Assembly (NCBI GenBank): GCA_020832655.1
Contig: JAFIEF010000030.1
Coordinates: 1 to 36,674 of the forward strand
DNA length: 36,674 bases
Direction of reading: 5' to 3'
Source: Paracoccaceae bacterium
GTDB taxonomy: Bacteria; Pseudomonadota; Alphaproteobacteria; Rhodobacterales; Rhodobacteraceae
Shown: piece after piece, positions 1-9,226 of the stretch
Numbering within the stretch: the first letter of the stretch is position 1
How the letters are laid out: every line of letters begins with the position of its first letter
Position numbers and translations under genes: made by a program
The notes under the pieces: generated by a model
The model's input: only the letters and a program-made list of their open reading frames with translations
What the model was told of the DNA's origin: nothing
Database searches by the model: none

Positions 1-241
1 AGAGGCTTTCGCCGGACGGGTCGCGATTGGCGTCGATCAGATAGCGGTGGAAATTGGCGCGCACCACACTCGCGCCAGCCAACAGCCCGTCATAAAGCTG
101 ATCGATATGCCAATCGGTATCGGCCAGTTCCTGCCCGCGCTGGGTCAGACGGGCAGACACCGCATCAGGCAGCCATGTGCCGGTATGGGGCATGCCTAAA
201 ACCACGGGGCCATCGCCGCGGATCACGGCAACCGGGGTCAT
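1..241 (-). CDS. hutG: N-formylglutamate deformylase (N-terminal part, cut by window edge)
   Basis: Only the first 80 codons are present; the gene runs off the left edge. The enzyme hydrolyses N-formyl-L-glutamate to glutamate and formate, the last step of the five-step histidine degradation route. Reading leftward from ATG 241 the product starts [11 protein letters not shown] and shows family landmarks: MPHTGTWLP near residue 17, [12 protein letters not shown] near 48, and [12 protein letters not shown] near the cut end. Its ATG overlaps the hutH stop (ATGA), so it is translationally coupled as the third gene of hutI-hutH-hutG. It pairs functionally with HutF, encoded on the opposite strand, which makes its substrate. 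The C-terminal half cannot be judged. Confidence 0.9.
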   Translation of the reverse strand, partial: MTPVAVIRGDGPVVLGMPHTGTWLPDAVSARLTQRGQELADTDWHIDQLYDGLLAGASVVRANFHRYLIDANRDPSGESL

Positions 242-1776
242 GGCGCGCCCTCCAGCAGCGCGGCCACATTGCACGCCGCCGCGACATGGCCTTCGCTGAC
301 CAGCGCGCCCGCGCGGGCAAGGTCACCCGCCATATAGCGATCCGCGCCCAGGGCAGGCACGCAGTCGCGCGTGATCTGTAGCAGGTGGCGCAACGGGGCA
401 GAGGTCATCAGCGGGGCGCGGAATTCCACCCCTTGCGCGGCGCATAGCAACTCGACCCCCAGAATGACGCTTAGATTGGCGTTCATCCGCTCTAGCCGCC
501 GCGCGCCATGCGCGGCCATCGACACATGGTCTTCCTGATTGGCCGAGGTGGGGGTCGAATCGGTTGAACAGGGGTTGGCCAGATGCTTGTTCTCGCTCAT
601 CAGCGCGGCAGAGGTCACCTCGGCAATCATCAGCCCCGAATTCAGCCCCGGCTCTGGCGTCAGGAAAGGGGGCAGATCATGGCTCAGCGTCGGGTCTACC
701 ATCAGCGCCACGCGGCGCTGGGCAATCGCGCCGATCTCTGCCAGTGCCAGCGCGATCTGGTCGGCGGCAAAGGCCACCGGCTCGGCATGGAAATTCCCGC
801 CAGAGACGATCATCCCCTGATCCACCAGCACCAGCGGGTTGTCGGAAACGGCATTGGCCTCGATCTCCAGCGTCTGGCCAGCATGGCGCAGCAGATCCAG
901 CGCCGCGCCGGTGACTTGCGGCTGACAGCGGATGCAATAGGGGTCTTGCACGCGCGAATCGCTGTCGCGGTGGCTTTCGCGGATTTCCGAGCCGCCCATG
1001 ATCGCGCGCATCGCGCGCGCCACATCAATCTGCCCGCGATGGCCGCGCAACGCGTGCAGCGCCGGTTGCAGCGGCGCAGTCGATCCCATGATCGCATCGG
1101 TGGACAGGCAGGAAATGGCCACAGCACTTTGCGCATGGCGCATGGCGTCGAAATAGCCCGCCAGCGCGCAGGCGGTGGAAAACTGCGTGCCGTTGATCAG
1201 CCCCAGCCCTTCCTTTGGGCCAAGCACCACCGGCGACAGCCCCGCCCGCGCCAGTGCAGCGCCTGATGCCATGCGTTCGCCGCTGAAATAGGCCTCTCCC
1301 GCGCCGATCAGGCTGGCCGCCATATGCGCCAGCGGGGCCAGATCGCCCGACGCCCCGACCGAACCTTGCGCCGGCACCACCGGCGTCACCCCCCGCGCCA
1401 GAAGCTCTTGCAGCAGCGCCACACTCTGCCAGCGCAGCCCCGACGCCCCGCGCCCGACCGACAAGAGCTTCAGCACCATCATCAGCCGTGTGGTGGGAAT
1501 GTCGAGCGCCGCGCCCACACCGCAGCAATGCGACAGGATAAGATTGCGTTGCAATTGCGCTGTGTCTTTCGGGGCAATGCGCACCGAGGCCAGCTTGCCA
1601 AAGCCGGTATTGACCCCGTAAACCGCGACCTCCCCCGCTGCGGCCTGCGCCACGATATCGGCGGCGGCGTCAATCGCAGGGCGGGCATCATCGCTTAGCC
1701 GCGCCGGGCGGCCATTGCGCCAGATATCTTCCAACTGCGCCAGCGTGGCGGCGCCGGGGGTCAGGATAAGGGTCAT
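238..1776 (-). CDS. hutH: Histidine ammonia-lyase (histidase)
   Basis: Deaminates L-histidine to trans-urocanate and ammonia, the first step of histidine catabolism, in the cytoplasm. The ATG at 1776 gives a 512-residue protein starting [10 protein letters not shown]; it overlaps the hutI stop as ATGA, which favours it over a 9-codon upstream extension. The Ala142-Ser143-Gly144 triad, which cyclises to the MIO electrophile, sits in [16 protein letters not shown]. Tyr53 in [12 protein letters not shown] is the conserved catalytic tyrosine. Both positions match the Pseudomonas enzyme numbering as I recall it. Length is normal for the family and no lesion is visible. Urocanase (hutU), the next step, is not in this window and probably lies further left. 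Confidence 0.97.
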   Translation of the reverse strand: MTLILTPGAATLAQLEDIWRNGRPARLSDDARPAIDAAADIVAQAAAGEVAVYGVNTGFGKLASVRIAPKDTAQLQRNLILSHCCGVGAALDIPTTRLMMVLKLLSVGRGASGLRWQSVALLQELLARGVTPVVPAQGSVGASGDLAPLAHMAASLIGAGEAYFSGERMASGAALARAGLSPVVLGPKEGLGLINGTQFSTACALAGYFDAMRHAQSAVAISCLSTDAIMGSTAPLQPALHALRGHRGQIDVARAMRAIMGGSEIRESHRDSDSRVQDPYCIRCQPQVTGAALDLLRHAGQTLEIEANAVSDNPLVLVDQGMIVSGGNFHAEPVAFAADQIALALAEIGAIAQRRVALMVDPTLSHDLPPFLTPEPGLNSGLMIAEVTSAALMSENKHLANPCSTDSTPTSANQEDHVSMAAHGARRLERMNANLSVILGVELLCAAQGVEFRAPLMTSAPLRHLLQITRDCVPALGADRYMAGDLARAGALVSEGHVAAACNVAALLEGAP

Positions 1777-2960
1777 AGCGCACCTTCGTATATGCGTTTC
1801 CACAGCGGGTTGAACCCGATGCGATAGCTAAGTTCCGCGGGGTGCTCGACATCCCAGACCGCCAGATCAGCACGCTGGCCTGCCCGAATGACGCCCCGGT
1901 CTTCCAACCCCAGCGCGCGGGCCGCGTGGCGGGTGAGACCGGCCAGGCATTCCTCTGGCGTCATGCGAAACAGCGTGGCCCCCATATTCATCGTCAGCAG
2001 TGCAGAGGTGATGGGCGAGGAGCCGGGGTTGCAGTCGGTGGCCAGAGCCATTGCCACCCCATGCGCGCGAAAGGCGTCAATCGGGGGCAATCGGGTTTCG
2101 CGCAGCGTGTAGAAGGCGCCGGGCAGGATGACGGCGACGCTGCCCGCCTGCGCCAGCGCGGCGGCATCGGCATCATCGGCATATTCCAGATGATCGGCTG
2201 AAAGCGCGCCGAACTCTGCCGCCAGCCGCGTGCCGCCCTGATGCGAGAGCTGCTCGGCATGCAGCTTGACCGGCAGGCCCAGCGCGCGGGCGCGGCCAAA
2301 CACCCGGCGGATCTGCGCAGGCGTGAAGGCAATGCTTTCGCAAAACCCGTCCACCGCATCGACCAGCCCTTCGCCATGCGCGGCCTCAAGCGCGGGCAGG
2401 CAGACATTATTGATATAGCTGTCGGCATTCATGCCGTCCGGCACTGCATGGGCACCCAGAAAGCTGGTCCTTACGCTGATCGGGCGCAGTTTGGCGATCT
2501 CGCGGGCCACGCGCAGCATGCGCAATTCGGTGTCCTGGTCCAGCCCATAGCCGGATTTAACCTCCAGCGTGGTCACGCCCTCGGCGATCAGGGCATCGAC
2601 ACGCGGCAGGGCCGAGGCCAGAAGCGCGTCTTCCGATGACGCGCGGGTGGCCGCCACGGTCGACACGATCCCGCCCCCCGCGCGCGCGATCGCTTCATAG
2701 CTGGCCCCTTGCAGCCGCATCTCGAATTCGCGCGCGCGGTTGCCGCCATGCACGATATGGCTGTGGCAGTCGATCAGCCCCGGCGTGACCAGCCTGCCAC
2801 CCAGATCGGCGCGGGGCGCATCGCAAAATTGCGCGGGCAAGTCCTGCGCCGACCCGACCCATGCGATCTGGCGGCCATCTATCGCAATAATGCCATCTGC
2901 AAGCAGCCCGTAAGGGGCGGCGCTGTCCATCGTGGCAATATTGGCGTTGGTCAGAAGCAT
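1773..2960 (-). CDS. hutI: Imidazolonepropionase
   Basis: Third enzyme of histidine degradation: it opens the ring of 4-imidazolone-5-propionate to give N-formimidoyl-L-glutamate. The 395-residue product belongs to the metal-dependent amidohydrolase superfamily. The metal-binding H-x-H lies at residues 66-68 in [14 protein letters not shown], and later landmarks include [12 protein letters not shown] and [11 protein letters not shown]. It is the first gene of the leftward hut operon, overlapping hutH by ATGA. Its start codon lies about 30 bases from the palindrome shared with the divergent hutF. Length matches the family and no frameshift is seen. Confidence 0.96.
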   Translation of the reverse strand: MLLTNANIATMDSAAPYGLLADGIIAIDGRQIAWVGSAQDLPAQFCDAPRADLGGRLVTPGLIDCHSHIVHGGNRAREFEMRLQGASYEAIARAGGGIVSTVAATRASSEDALLASALPRVDALIAEGVTTLEVKSGYGLDQDTELRMLRVAREIAKLRPISVRTSFLGAHAVPDGMNADSYINNVCLPALEAAHGEGLVDAVDGFCESIAFTPAQIRRVFGRARALGLPVKLHAEQLSHQGGTRLAAEFGALSADHLEYADDADAAALAQAGSVAVILPGAFYTLRETRLPPIDAFRAHGVAMALATDCNPGSSPITSALLTMNMGATLFRMTPEECLAGLTRHAARALGLEDRGVIRAGQRADLAVWDVEHPAELSYRIGFNPLWKRIYEGAL

Positions 2961-2989
2961 GACTCACCTTGATTTATGCGTGCTTATAT

Positions 2990-3005
2990 TGTTTATGTAT
3001 AAACA
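2990..3005. promoter_or_regulatory. Probable HutC operator between divergent hutI and hutF
   Basis: TGTTTATGTATAAACA is an inverted repeat with perfect 7-bp arms (TGTTTAT / ATAAACA) around GT. It contains TGTATAAACA, close to the TGTATA-x-ACA type of site described for HutC of pseudomonads (from memory). It lies in the only AT-rich stretch of the hut region, 29 bases from the hutI start and 26 from the chosen hutF start, so one bound dimer could block both promoters. A second, overlapping repeat (TTATGT-ATAA-ACATAA, 2993-3008) is also visible. HutC is encoded nearby. Binding itself is inferred. Confidence 0.7.
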
Positions 3006-3031
3006 TAATGTCGAGTCAAGAGGGCATGAAG

Positions 3032-4393
3032 ATGGAGATCTGGGCAGAACAGGCGCTGCTGGCGACGGGCTGGGCGCGCGATGTGCGGGTCAGCCTTGGC
3101 CCGGATGGGCGCATTGCCGGGGTGCAGACCGATGCCGCGCGGGATGGTGCGCAGATCACGGGCATCCTGCTGCCTGCCCCCGCCAATGCCCATAGCCACG
3201 CCTTCCAGCGCGCAATGGCCGGGTTGAGCGAACGCCGCGGCCCCGACCCGCGCGACAGTTTCTGGACCTGGCGCAAGCTGATGTATCGCTTCCTTGACCA
3301 TCTGACGCCGGATCATGTGCAGGCCATCGCCGCGCTGGCGCAGATGGAGATGCTGGAAGCGGGCTATGCCTGCAATGTCGAGTTTCATTACCTGCACCAC
3401 CAGCCCGGTGGCGTCCCCTATGCCAATCTGGCCGAGATGTCAGAGCGCATCATCGCCGCCACGGCCCAGACCGGCATCGGGCTGACGCTGTTGCCGGTGC
3501 AGTATCAATATGGCGGGCTGGATCGCCGCCCGCTGGGCGCGGGCCAGATCCGCTTTGGCAATGACCTTGACCGTTTTGCACGGCTTTATCAGGGGGCGGC
3601 GGCGGCGCTGGCGCAACTGCCCGCCGATTGCCGCATGGGCGTGGCCCCGCACAGCCTGCGCGCGGTTGCGCCCGAAACGCTGGCGCAGATCGCCGCGCTT
3701 ACTGATGGGCCGGTGCATATGCATCTGGCCGAACAGCAGGCAGAGGTTGACGAGGTCAGGGCCGCGCTGGGTGCGCGCCCGGTGGAATGGGTGCTGGACA
3801 ATATCGCGCTGCATTCCGGTGTCACCCTGATCCATTGCACCCGGATGCTGCCGCATGAAACCACCGCATTGGCACAAAGCGGCGCGGTTGCCGGGCTGTG
3901 CCCGATCACCGAAGCCAGCCTTGGCGACGGCATTTTCGACGCTGCGCGCTGGTTCGGGGCGGGCGGCGCTGTCGCGATTGGATCGGATTCGAATATCCGC
4001 ATTGCGCTGACAGAGGAGTTGCGCCAGCTGGAATATTCCCAGCGCCTGCGTGACCATGCCCGCACGGTGCTGGCAAGCAGGGCGCATTCCACCGGGCGGC
4101 GGCTGTTTCAGGCGGCGGCACAGGGCGGCGCGCTGGCCGCAGGGCGTGCTTGCGGGGTAATCGCGCCGGGAATGCAGGCCGATCTTCTGGCGCTGGATGC
4201 CACCCATCTTGATCTGCTGGAACGGCAGGGCGACACGCTGCTGGACAGCTTCATCTTTGCTGGCGATGAGCGCATGGTGCTCGATGTCTGGTCTGCGGGG
4301 CGGCATGTGGTAAAAGCAGGCCAGCATATCAACCGGCAAGAGATCATCGCAGGCTATCGCAAGGCAATGCGCGATCTGGGGCAGACGCTGTGA
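3032..4393 (+). CDS. hutF: Formimidoylglutamate deiminase
   Basis: Converts N-formimidoyl-L-glutamate to N-formyl-L-glutamate and ammonia, the substrate for HutG; its presence marks the five-step rather than the formamide-releasing four-step route. The product is an amidohydrolase with H-x-H at residues 54-56 (NAHSHAFQRAM), HLAEQQAEVDE in mid-protein, HCTRM further on and IGSDSN near the C-terminus. In-frame ATGs lie at 2969, 3008, 3026 and 3032. I chose 3032 because AGAGG at 3019-3023 sits 8 bases upstream of it and the resulting 453 residues fit the family. It is divergent from hutI and overlaps hutC (GTGA), so enzyme and repressor are co-transcribed. Confidence 0.93.
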   Translation: MEIWAEQALLATGWARDVRVSLGPDGRIAGVQTDAARDGAQITGILLPAPANAHSHAFQRAMAGLSERRGPDPRDSFWTWRKLMYRFLDHLTPDHVQAIAALAQMEMLEAGYACNVEFHYLHHQPGGVPYANLAEMSERIIAATAQTGIGLTLLPVQYQYGGLDRRPLGAGQIRFGNDLDRFARLYQGAAAALAQLPADCRMGVAPHSLRAVAPETLAQIAALTDGPVHMHLAEQQAEVDEVRAALGARPVEWVLDNIALHSGVTLIHCTRMLPHETTALAQSGAVAGLCPITEASLGDGIFDAARWFGAGGAVAIGSDSNIRIALTEELRQLEYSQRLRDHARTVLASRAHSTGRRLFQAAAQGGALAAGRACGVIAPGMQADLLALDATHLDLLERQGDTLLDSFIFAGDERMVLDVWSAGRHVVKAGQHINRQEIIAGYRKAMRDLGQTL

Positions 4394-5091
4394 GCAGGGC
4401 AGAGCGCATCACATGGCAGGCGGTGCAGGATCAGGTGCGCCAGCGCATCAGCCAGCGCCAGTGGAAACCCGGCCAGCAAATCCCGCATGAGGCCGATCTG
4501 GCGCGCGAATTCGGCTGCGCGCGCGCGACAGTCAACCGCGCCCTGCGCGGGCTGGCCGATGCGGGGTTGCTGGAACGTCGCCGCAAGGCAGGAACCCGCG
4601 TGGCGCTGAACCCGGTGCGCCGTGCCGAATTCTCCATCCCCCTGATCCGCGAGGAGATCGAGGCCAAGGGCCAGCGTTTCGGCTTTCGCGTGCTGCGTCG
4701 CGAGATGCGCCTGCCTCCGCCCGAATTGCAGGCCCGGCTTCAGATCGACGGCGCGCAGCCGATCCTCTATCTGCAAACCCTTTATACGGCTGACAGCCAG
4801 CCCTATCTGTTCGAAACCCGCTGGATCAACACACTTGCGGTGCCGTCAGCCGCCGCGGCCGAATTCGCAACGCTCAGCCCGAATGAATGGCTGGTGCGCG
4901 AAGTGGCGTTTGATGGCGGGGATTTCACCTTTTCAGCGATTGCGGCAACTGCGCAAGAGGCCCGGATGCTGGGTTGCAAGATCGGCGAGGGCTTGCTGGT
5001 GCTGGATCGCACGACACGGCATGGCGCGGATATGATCACCTCTGTCCGGCTGGTGTTTCATCGCGGCTACCGGATGCACACCCGCATCTGA
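4390..5091 (+). CDS. hutC: Histidine utilisation repressor, GntR family
   Basis: A transcription factor expected to repress hut genes until urocanate binds. The 233-residue protein has an N-terminal GntR winged helix-turn-helix (about residues 6-72, including FGCARATVNRALRGLADAGL) and a C-terminal UTRA ligand-binding domain (about 90-230). The start is GTG at 4390, overlapping the hutF stop as GTGA. Being in the hutF transcript, which starts at the palindrome it probably binds, it should be autoregulated. The effector and operator are assigned by family and context, not shown directly. The gene ends 15 bases from the convergent flavoprotein gene. Confidence 0.93.
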   Translation: MSRAERITWQAVQDQVRQRISQRQWKPGQQIPHEADLAREFGCARATVNRALRGLADAGLLERRRKAGTRVALNPVRRAEFSIPLIREEIEAKGQRFGFRVLRREMRLPPPELQARLQIDGAQPILYLQTLYTADSQPYLFETRWINTLAVPSAAAAEFATLSPNEWLVREVAFDGGDFTFSAIAATAQEARMLGCKIGEGLLVLDRTTRHGADMITSVRLVFHRGYRMHTRI

Positions 5092-5106
5092 GCGCCCCTG
5101 CCGGGA

Positions 5107-6369
5107 TCAGGCAAAGGCAAAGCGGTCGGGGCGGTAAGGGGCCGGGTCAATGGCCGGGGTCTGACCTGTCAGCAGATCGGCCACCAGAACGCCCGTGCCA
5201 GCCGATTGCGTCAGCCCCAGATGCCCATGCCCGAACGCATGGATCACCCGCGCGCAGCGCGCAGAAAACCCGATCACCGGCAGGCTGTCGGGCATTGACG
5301 GGCGAAACCCCATCCATTCCTTGCCGCCCGCAGCGTTCAGCCCCGGCAGGAAGCCCTGCGCCTTTTGCAGCAATTGCCGCGCGCGGCGGTAATTCGGGGG
5401 CAGGCGCAGCCCGCCCAGTTCCACCGCGCCGCCCACGCGAATGCCCGCGCCGATGCGCGTGGCGACAAAGCCATGATCGGTGAATGTCAGATGCATCCTC
5501 AGATCGAAGCGCGGATCGGGCAGGGTGGTGTTATAGCCGCGCTCGGTTTCCAGCGGCAGGCGTTCGCCCAGGCTGCGCGCCAGCAGATGCGACCATGCGC
5601 CCGCCGCCAGCACCACATGCCCCGCGCGCAGTTCCGCCCCGTCACTGTCCAGCGTCACATGCTGCGCATCAGGGCGCAGCGCGCGGATTTCGCCCTGCAC
5701 CATTTGCCCGCCGCGGGCTTCGAAATTCTGGCGCAGATGGGCATGCCAAAGGGCCGGGTCGGTGACATTGATCCAGCCCGGCGTGAACCCGGCAAAGCGA
5801 AAGCGCGCATCCAGACCGGGCTGCAATTCGGCAATGCGGTCAGGCGCGTCCTCGATCAGCTCAAATTCGATGCCATGTGCGCGCCGCCGCTCCCATCCCG
5901 GCAGGCTGGCGCGGAAGCTGGCGGCGCTGTCATAAAGCTGCATCTGCCCTTCATGGCGCAGCAGATGCCCGGCATCGATATCGGCCACCAGCGCGTTCAG
6001 CGCAGCGCTGGAATGTACCATCAGCGCGGCCTGGGCGCGCAGCGCCGCTGCGTGCCGGTCGCGCCAGCTTGCGCGCCAGAAGCGCAGCATCCAGGGCAGG
6101 ATCTTCAGCGCATAGGCAGGCGGGATCGAAAGCGGCCCCAGCGGGTCCAGCAGCCATTTCGGCGCGCGGCGCATGATGCCGGGGGTGGCCAGCGGTTCGA
6201 CCTCTGCAAAGGCGAATGCCCCGGCATTGCCTTTCGATGCGCTTATGCCGTCAGGGTCGCGTTCGATCACTGTGACAGCAAGCCCGCGGCGCTGCAATTC
6301 CAGCGCGGCGGACAGGCCGATGACCCCGCCACCAACTACCAGCACGTCAGGCGAAGGGGCGCGGCTCAT
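5107..6369 (-). CDS. FAD-dependent D-amino-acid dehydrogenase-like protein (DadA family)
   Basis: A flavoprotein of the DAO superfamily that probably oxidises a D-amino acid or other secondary or primary amine to the imino/keto acid, passing electrons to the respiratory chain. The ATG at 6369 gives 420 residues with the dinucleotide-binding GxGxxG at residues 13-18 (VVGGGVIGLSAALELQRRG) and acidic Glu36 ending the second strand. Further family landmarks are SKGNAGAFAFAEVEPLATPG, VVLAAGAWSH and, near the C-terminus, AFGHGHLGLTQSAGTG. An upstream in-frame start (6405) only adds a poorly conserved 12-residue extension. It converges on hutC with a 15-base gap and no obvious terminator. The exact substrate is not readable from sequence; a link to histidine is only positional. 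Confidence 0.85.
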   Translation of the reverse strand: MSRAPSPDVLVVGGGVIGLSAALELQRRGLAVTVIERDPDGISASKGNAGAFAFAEVEPLATPGIMRRAPKWLLDPLGPLSIPPAYALKILPWMLRFWRASWRDRHAAALRAQAALMVHSSAALNALVADIDAGHLLRHEGQMQLYDSAASFRASLPGWERRRAHGIEFELIEDAPDRIAELQPGLDARFRFAGFTPGWINVTDPALWHAHLRQNFEARGGQMVQGEIRALRPDAQHVTLDSDGAELRAGHVVLAAGAWSHLLARSLGERLPLETERGYNTTLPDPRFDLRMHLTFTDHGFVATRIGAGIRVGGAVELGGLRLPPNYRRARQLLQKAQGFLPGLNAAGGKEWMGFRPSMPDSLPVIGFSARCARVIHAFGHGHLGLTQSAGTGVLVADLLTGQTPAIDPAPYRPDRFAFA

Positions 6370-6556
6370 GTCAGGTTCGGGGTCACAGGCGGGCCGGGGC
6401 AGCAATTTGCGGGCATGGTCTCTCTCGATGGCGGGAACAGGTTTTCGGGCGGATTATGCATGCGCGGGCCGGGGGTGCAATCCCCTGCGCGGTTGTCGCG
6501 CCCTGCCGGTGCAATTGGGCTTTTCATGGCCCCCGGCAGGGTTTAGGCTGACGCCC

Positions 6557-6808
6557 ATGTTTACCATCGAGCATGATTTCGACGCCACCATCATCACGCT
6601 GGTCGATGAAGGGGCCGCGCGGCAGGAAGCGCTGCGCGAGGATGTGATCATCACCGCTTTTGAGGATTGCGTGACCATCCGCCAATTCGACCCGCGCGCG
6701 GATGATGATGCCGTCATCGCGCTATCGCTGGCGCAGTTGCGCGATCTGGCCGCCGCGCTGGACCTGCCCGAAGGCAGTTACCGGCTGACCCCGCCCAAGG
6801 CGCGCTAA
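6557..6808 (+). CDS. Small acidic protein of unknown function
   Basis: An 83-residue reading frame starting MFTIEHDFDATII and ending LTPPKAR. I do not recognise a named family. It is acidic, lacks signal peptide, membrane segment or cysteine pairs, and looks like a compact alpha/beta protein with hydrophobic strands alternating with charged turns (TIITLVDEG, DAVIALSLAQLRDLAAALDLP). A longer frame starting at 6173 is antisense to the flavoprotein gene and was not used. Codon use resembles neighbouring real genes. Its TAA stop is shared with the first bases of the dispersed repeat at 6807, so the repeat may have inserted exactly at the gene end and possibly altered it. Confidence 0.6.
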   Translation: MFTIEHDFDATIITLVDEGAARQEALREDVIITAFEDCVTIRQFDPRADDDAVIALSLAQLRDLAAALDLPEGSYRLTPPKAR

Positions 6809-6943
6809 AGCAATTTCAGAAAAAGTGGACAGAGTTTTTCGCTTGCGCGGACCTTCGGTTCGGTTCGCAATTGTGCCAAAATAAAAGTTTAAAAACAAGT
6901 GGTTAAAGAACTGAAGGCGATTCAACAAAAAGCCGAAACGCTT
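6807..6943 (+). repeat. MITE-like dispersed repeat, copy A
   Basis: A roughly 137-base AT-richer block that recurs in inverted orientation at 24446-24569. The two share long near-identical stretches, including the run around GCGGACCTTCGGTTCGG and the run GGCGATTCAAC. The ends are imperfect terminal inverted repeats (AAAGCAATTTCAG at the left; the right end reads AAGCGTTTCGG on the other strand). Copy A carries an internal hairpin GAAAAAGT-GGACAG-AGTTTTTC with one mismatched pair, and about a dozen more central bases than copy B. No coding capacity is visible. It begins within the stop codon of the preceding small gene. Confidence 0.8.
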
Positions 6944-7083
6944 CAGTGTTCGCCCTCTGACGAAAGCTTCCTGCGCCTGGGCGTTTTGTCCGCGACAGGC
7001 GGCAATGCGCTCATCGGTCCTGTGACGCGACCGGGGGCTGTGCCCGCCGCGCAGCGCCCGAGCGCGGGGTGCGCGCTCTCACG

Positions 7084-7166
7084 GTTTTGGCCTGGCGGTT
7101 CATGGCGCGGCATATCCCGACGGTTCAACGAGGCGTAACGCCGCGAAGCGCGCCTTGTTCCCGCGC
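7084..7166 (+). repeat. Diverged dispersed repeat, family 2, copy 1
   Basis: This block resembles 12845-12955 in the same orientation. Shared pieces in order are GTTTTGG / GCTTTGG, CATATCCCGACGGTT / CATATTCCGGCGGTT, CGAGGCG / CGGGGCG and a 12-base exact TTGTTCCCGCGC. Hand alignment of the first ~43 bases gives roughly 70% identity with one gap. It lies in the gene-free stretch 6944-7282 upstream of the ABC exporter. No ORF with sensible composition was found there, and function is unknown. Confidence 0.4.
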
Positions 7167-7282
7167 AGGGGCTATGGCGTTGGCGTCAGCAACCTGCTTC
7201 AAGCCGTCGCTGCGCAACCTGTATCATCCCACCACCATCGGCGCAGCACGCACCTTATTCGTGACGCCCGCCACCTCCGTCT

Positions 7283-9226
7283 ATGGCCTTCCCGGTGCTT
7301 GCGCCCTATCTTTGGTCCAGACAGGGGGCGCCTTTGCTGCAAAGACCCGTTACACCGGCGGATGACACGACAACAGGCCCGGCGCATCAGCTTGCCGGGC
7401 TTATCGACGCGTTCCAGCCCGCGCCCACTGACCCGCCGCGCAGCCTGTGGGCCTTCATGCTGTGGTCGGTGCGCGGGGCGTGGCCGGTGCTGGTGCTGGC
7501 GGCGCTGATCTCGGCGCTGGTGGGCACAACAGAGGTGGTCTCGGCCCTGCTGATGGGGCTGATCATCGATGCGGTGGTCGAGACCGGCCCTGCGGGTTTC
7601 TTCAGCCAGCATCTGGCGCTGGTTGTGTGGTTCGTGGCGTTTTTCGTGCTGCTGCGCCCGCTGGCCTTTGGCCTGTCATCGGCAGCCAATGCGATTGTGG
7701 TGCAGCCCAATGTCTATGTGCTGGTGCAATCGCGGCTCAATCGCTGGACTTTGGGCCAGCCGGTGACGTTTTTCGACAATGATTTCGCAGGCCGCATCGC
7801 GCAAAAGCAGGTCCAGACCGCGCGCGCGCTGACCGATGTGGCCAATGAGACCATCAACACAATGGCCTTCGCGCTGGCCTCTATCATCGGGTCGGTGGTG
7901 CTGCTGCTGACAATCGATGCGCGCATCGCGCTGGCGCTGGCGCTGTGGCTGGTGGGCTATCTGGCGCTGATCCGCCACTTCCTGCCGCAGGTGCGCACCA
8001 GATCAGGCGCGCGGGCCGGCGCACGCGCACAGGTCAGCGGGCAGGTGGTCGATACCATCACCAATATCAAGACCGTGAAGCTGTTCGCCCATTCCGAGTT
8101 CGAGGACCGCGCCGCGCTGAATGCAATGGGCGTGTTTCGTGACCGCGCGGTGGAATTCGGCGAGGTTCAGGCGCTGTTCCGCTTCTGGCTGATGGTGGTG
8201 GCGGGGGTGCTGCCGGTGCTGCTGATCGGGGGCACGATATGGCTGTGGTCGCTTGGGGCGGCGACACCGGGCGATATTGCCGCTGCGGGCGCGGTGGCCA
8301 TTCGCATCGCGCAGATGACCGGCTGGGTCAGCTTCGTGCTGATGGCGATCTATGGCAATCTGGGCGAGGTCGAGGATGGCATGAAAACCCTGACCCCGCG
8401 CCCCGCGCTGCAAGACGCGCGCGATGCGCGCGATCTGGGCCGCGTTGTGGGGGCGCTTGGCTTTGACGGGGTGGATTTTGCCTATGGGCGGCAAACCGGC
8501 GGGGTGCAGGGGCTGACGCTGGATATCCGCCCCGGCGAAAAGATCGGCATTGTCGGGGCTTCCGGCGCGGGTAAATCGACGCTGGTGGCGCTGCTGCTGC
8601 GGCTTTACGATGTCGAGGCCGGGCGCATCACCATTGACGGGCAGGATATCCGCAGCGTCACGCAGGAAAGCCTGCGGCGCAATATCGCGATGGTGACGCA
8701 GGAAACCGCGATGTTCAACCGCGCGGCCTATGAAAACATCCGCTATGGCCGCCCCGATGCGACCCGCGCAGAGGTCGAGGCCGCCGCCCGCGCCGCCGAG
8801 GCGCATGAGTTCATCCTTGGCCTGCAAGACCATGCCGGACGGCGCGGCTATGACGCGCATCTGGGCGAGCGCGGCGTGCGGCTGTCGGGCGGGCAGCGCC
8901 AGCGCATCGCGCTGGCCCGCGCCTTTCTGAAGGACGCGCCGATCCTGGTGCTGGATGAAGCCACATCGGCGCTGGATTCAGAGGTCGAGGCCGCGGTGCA
9001 ATCGGCGCTGGAACCGCTGATGGACGGCAAGACCGTGCTGGCCATTGCGCACAGACTGTCGACCATCGCGCGGCTGGACCGGATCATCGTGCTGGATGAC
9101 GGGCGCATTATCGAACAAGGCAGCCATGAGGACTTGCTGGCCAAGGGCGGCACCTATGCCCGCTTCTGGGCGCGGCAATCGGGCGGGTTTCTGGGCTGCG
9201 ATGAGGATCAGGAAGGGGGCGCATGA
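7283..9226 (+). CDS. ABC exporter, fused permease and ATPase
   Basis: A type I (MsbA/multidrug-like) half-transporter that should work as an inner-membrane homodimer, exporting an unknown lipid, peptide or drug. Of 647 residues, the first ~50 are a non-conserved extension. A transmembrane domain with about six helices spans roughly 50-365 (first helix near WPVLVLAALISALVG). The nucleotide-binding domain follows with Walker A GASGAGKST near 425, the signature LSGGQRQRIALARAF near 533, Walker B ILVLDEATSALDS near 553 and the switch histidine in AIAHRLSTI. The ATG at 7283 is the first good start; an internal start closer to the membrane domain is possible. It overlaps the VOC gene by ATGA. Confidence 0.88.
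   Translation: MAFPVLAPYLWSRQGAPLLQRPVTPADDTTTGPAHQLAGLIDAFQPAPTDPPRSLWAFMLWSVRGAWPVLVLAALISALVGTTEVVSALLMGLIIDAVVETGPAGFFSQHLALVVWFVAFFVLLRPLAFGLSSAANAIVVQPNVYVLVQSRLNRWTLGQPVTFFDNDFAGRIAQKQVQTARALTDVANETINTMAFALASIIGSVVLLLTIDARIALALALWLVGYLALIRHFLPQVRTRSGARAGARAQVSGQVVDTITNIKTVKLFAHSEFEDRAALNAMGVFRDRAVEFGEVQALFRFWLMVVAGVLPVLLIGGTIWLWSLGAATPGDIAAAGAVAIRIAQMTGWVSFVLMAIYGNLGEVEDGMKTLTPRPALQDARDARDLGRVVGALGFDGVDFAYGRQTGGVQGLTLDIRPGEKIGIVGASGAGKSTLVALLLRLYDVEAGRITIDGQDIRSVTQESLRRNIAMVTQETAMFNRAAYENIRYGRPDATRAEVEAAARAAEAHEFILGLQDHAGRRGYDAHLGERGVRLSGGQRQRIALARAFLKDAPILVLDEATSALDSEVEAAVQSALEPLMDGKTVLAIAHRLSTIARLDRIIVLDDGRIIEQGSHEDLLAKGGTYARFWARQSGGFLGCDEDQEGGA

Noticed and set aside
583-1266. Long open frames opposite hutH and hutI (583-1266, 2241-2639 and others on the plus strand)
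   Set aside because: High GC leaves antisense frames open; translations are Arg/Gln/His/Pro-rich with no family match, and the opposite strand encodes recognisable enzymes.
3008-3031. Upstream ATGs at 3008 and 3026 as the hutF start
   Set aside because: AGAGG at 3019-3023 is positioned correctly only for ATG 3032, and the extra residues are not typical of HutF.
5365-6546. 393-residue plus-strand frame opposite the flavoprotein gene
   Set aside because: Its mirror strand encodes a clear FAD protein; the translation has no recognisable domain.
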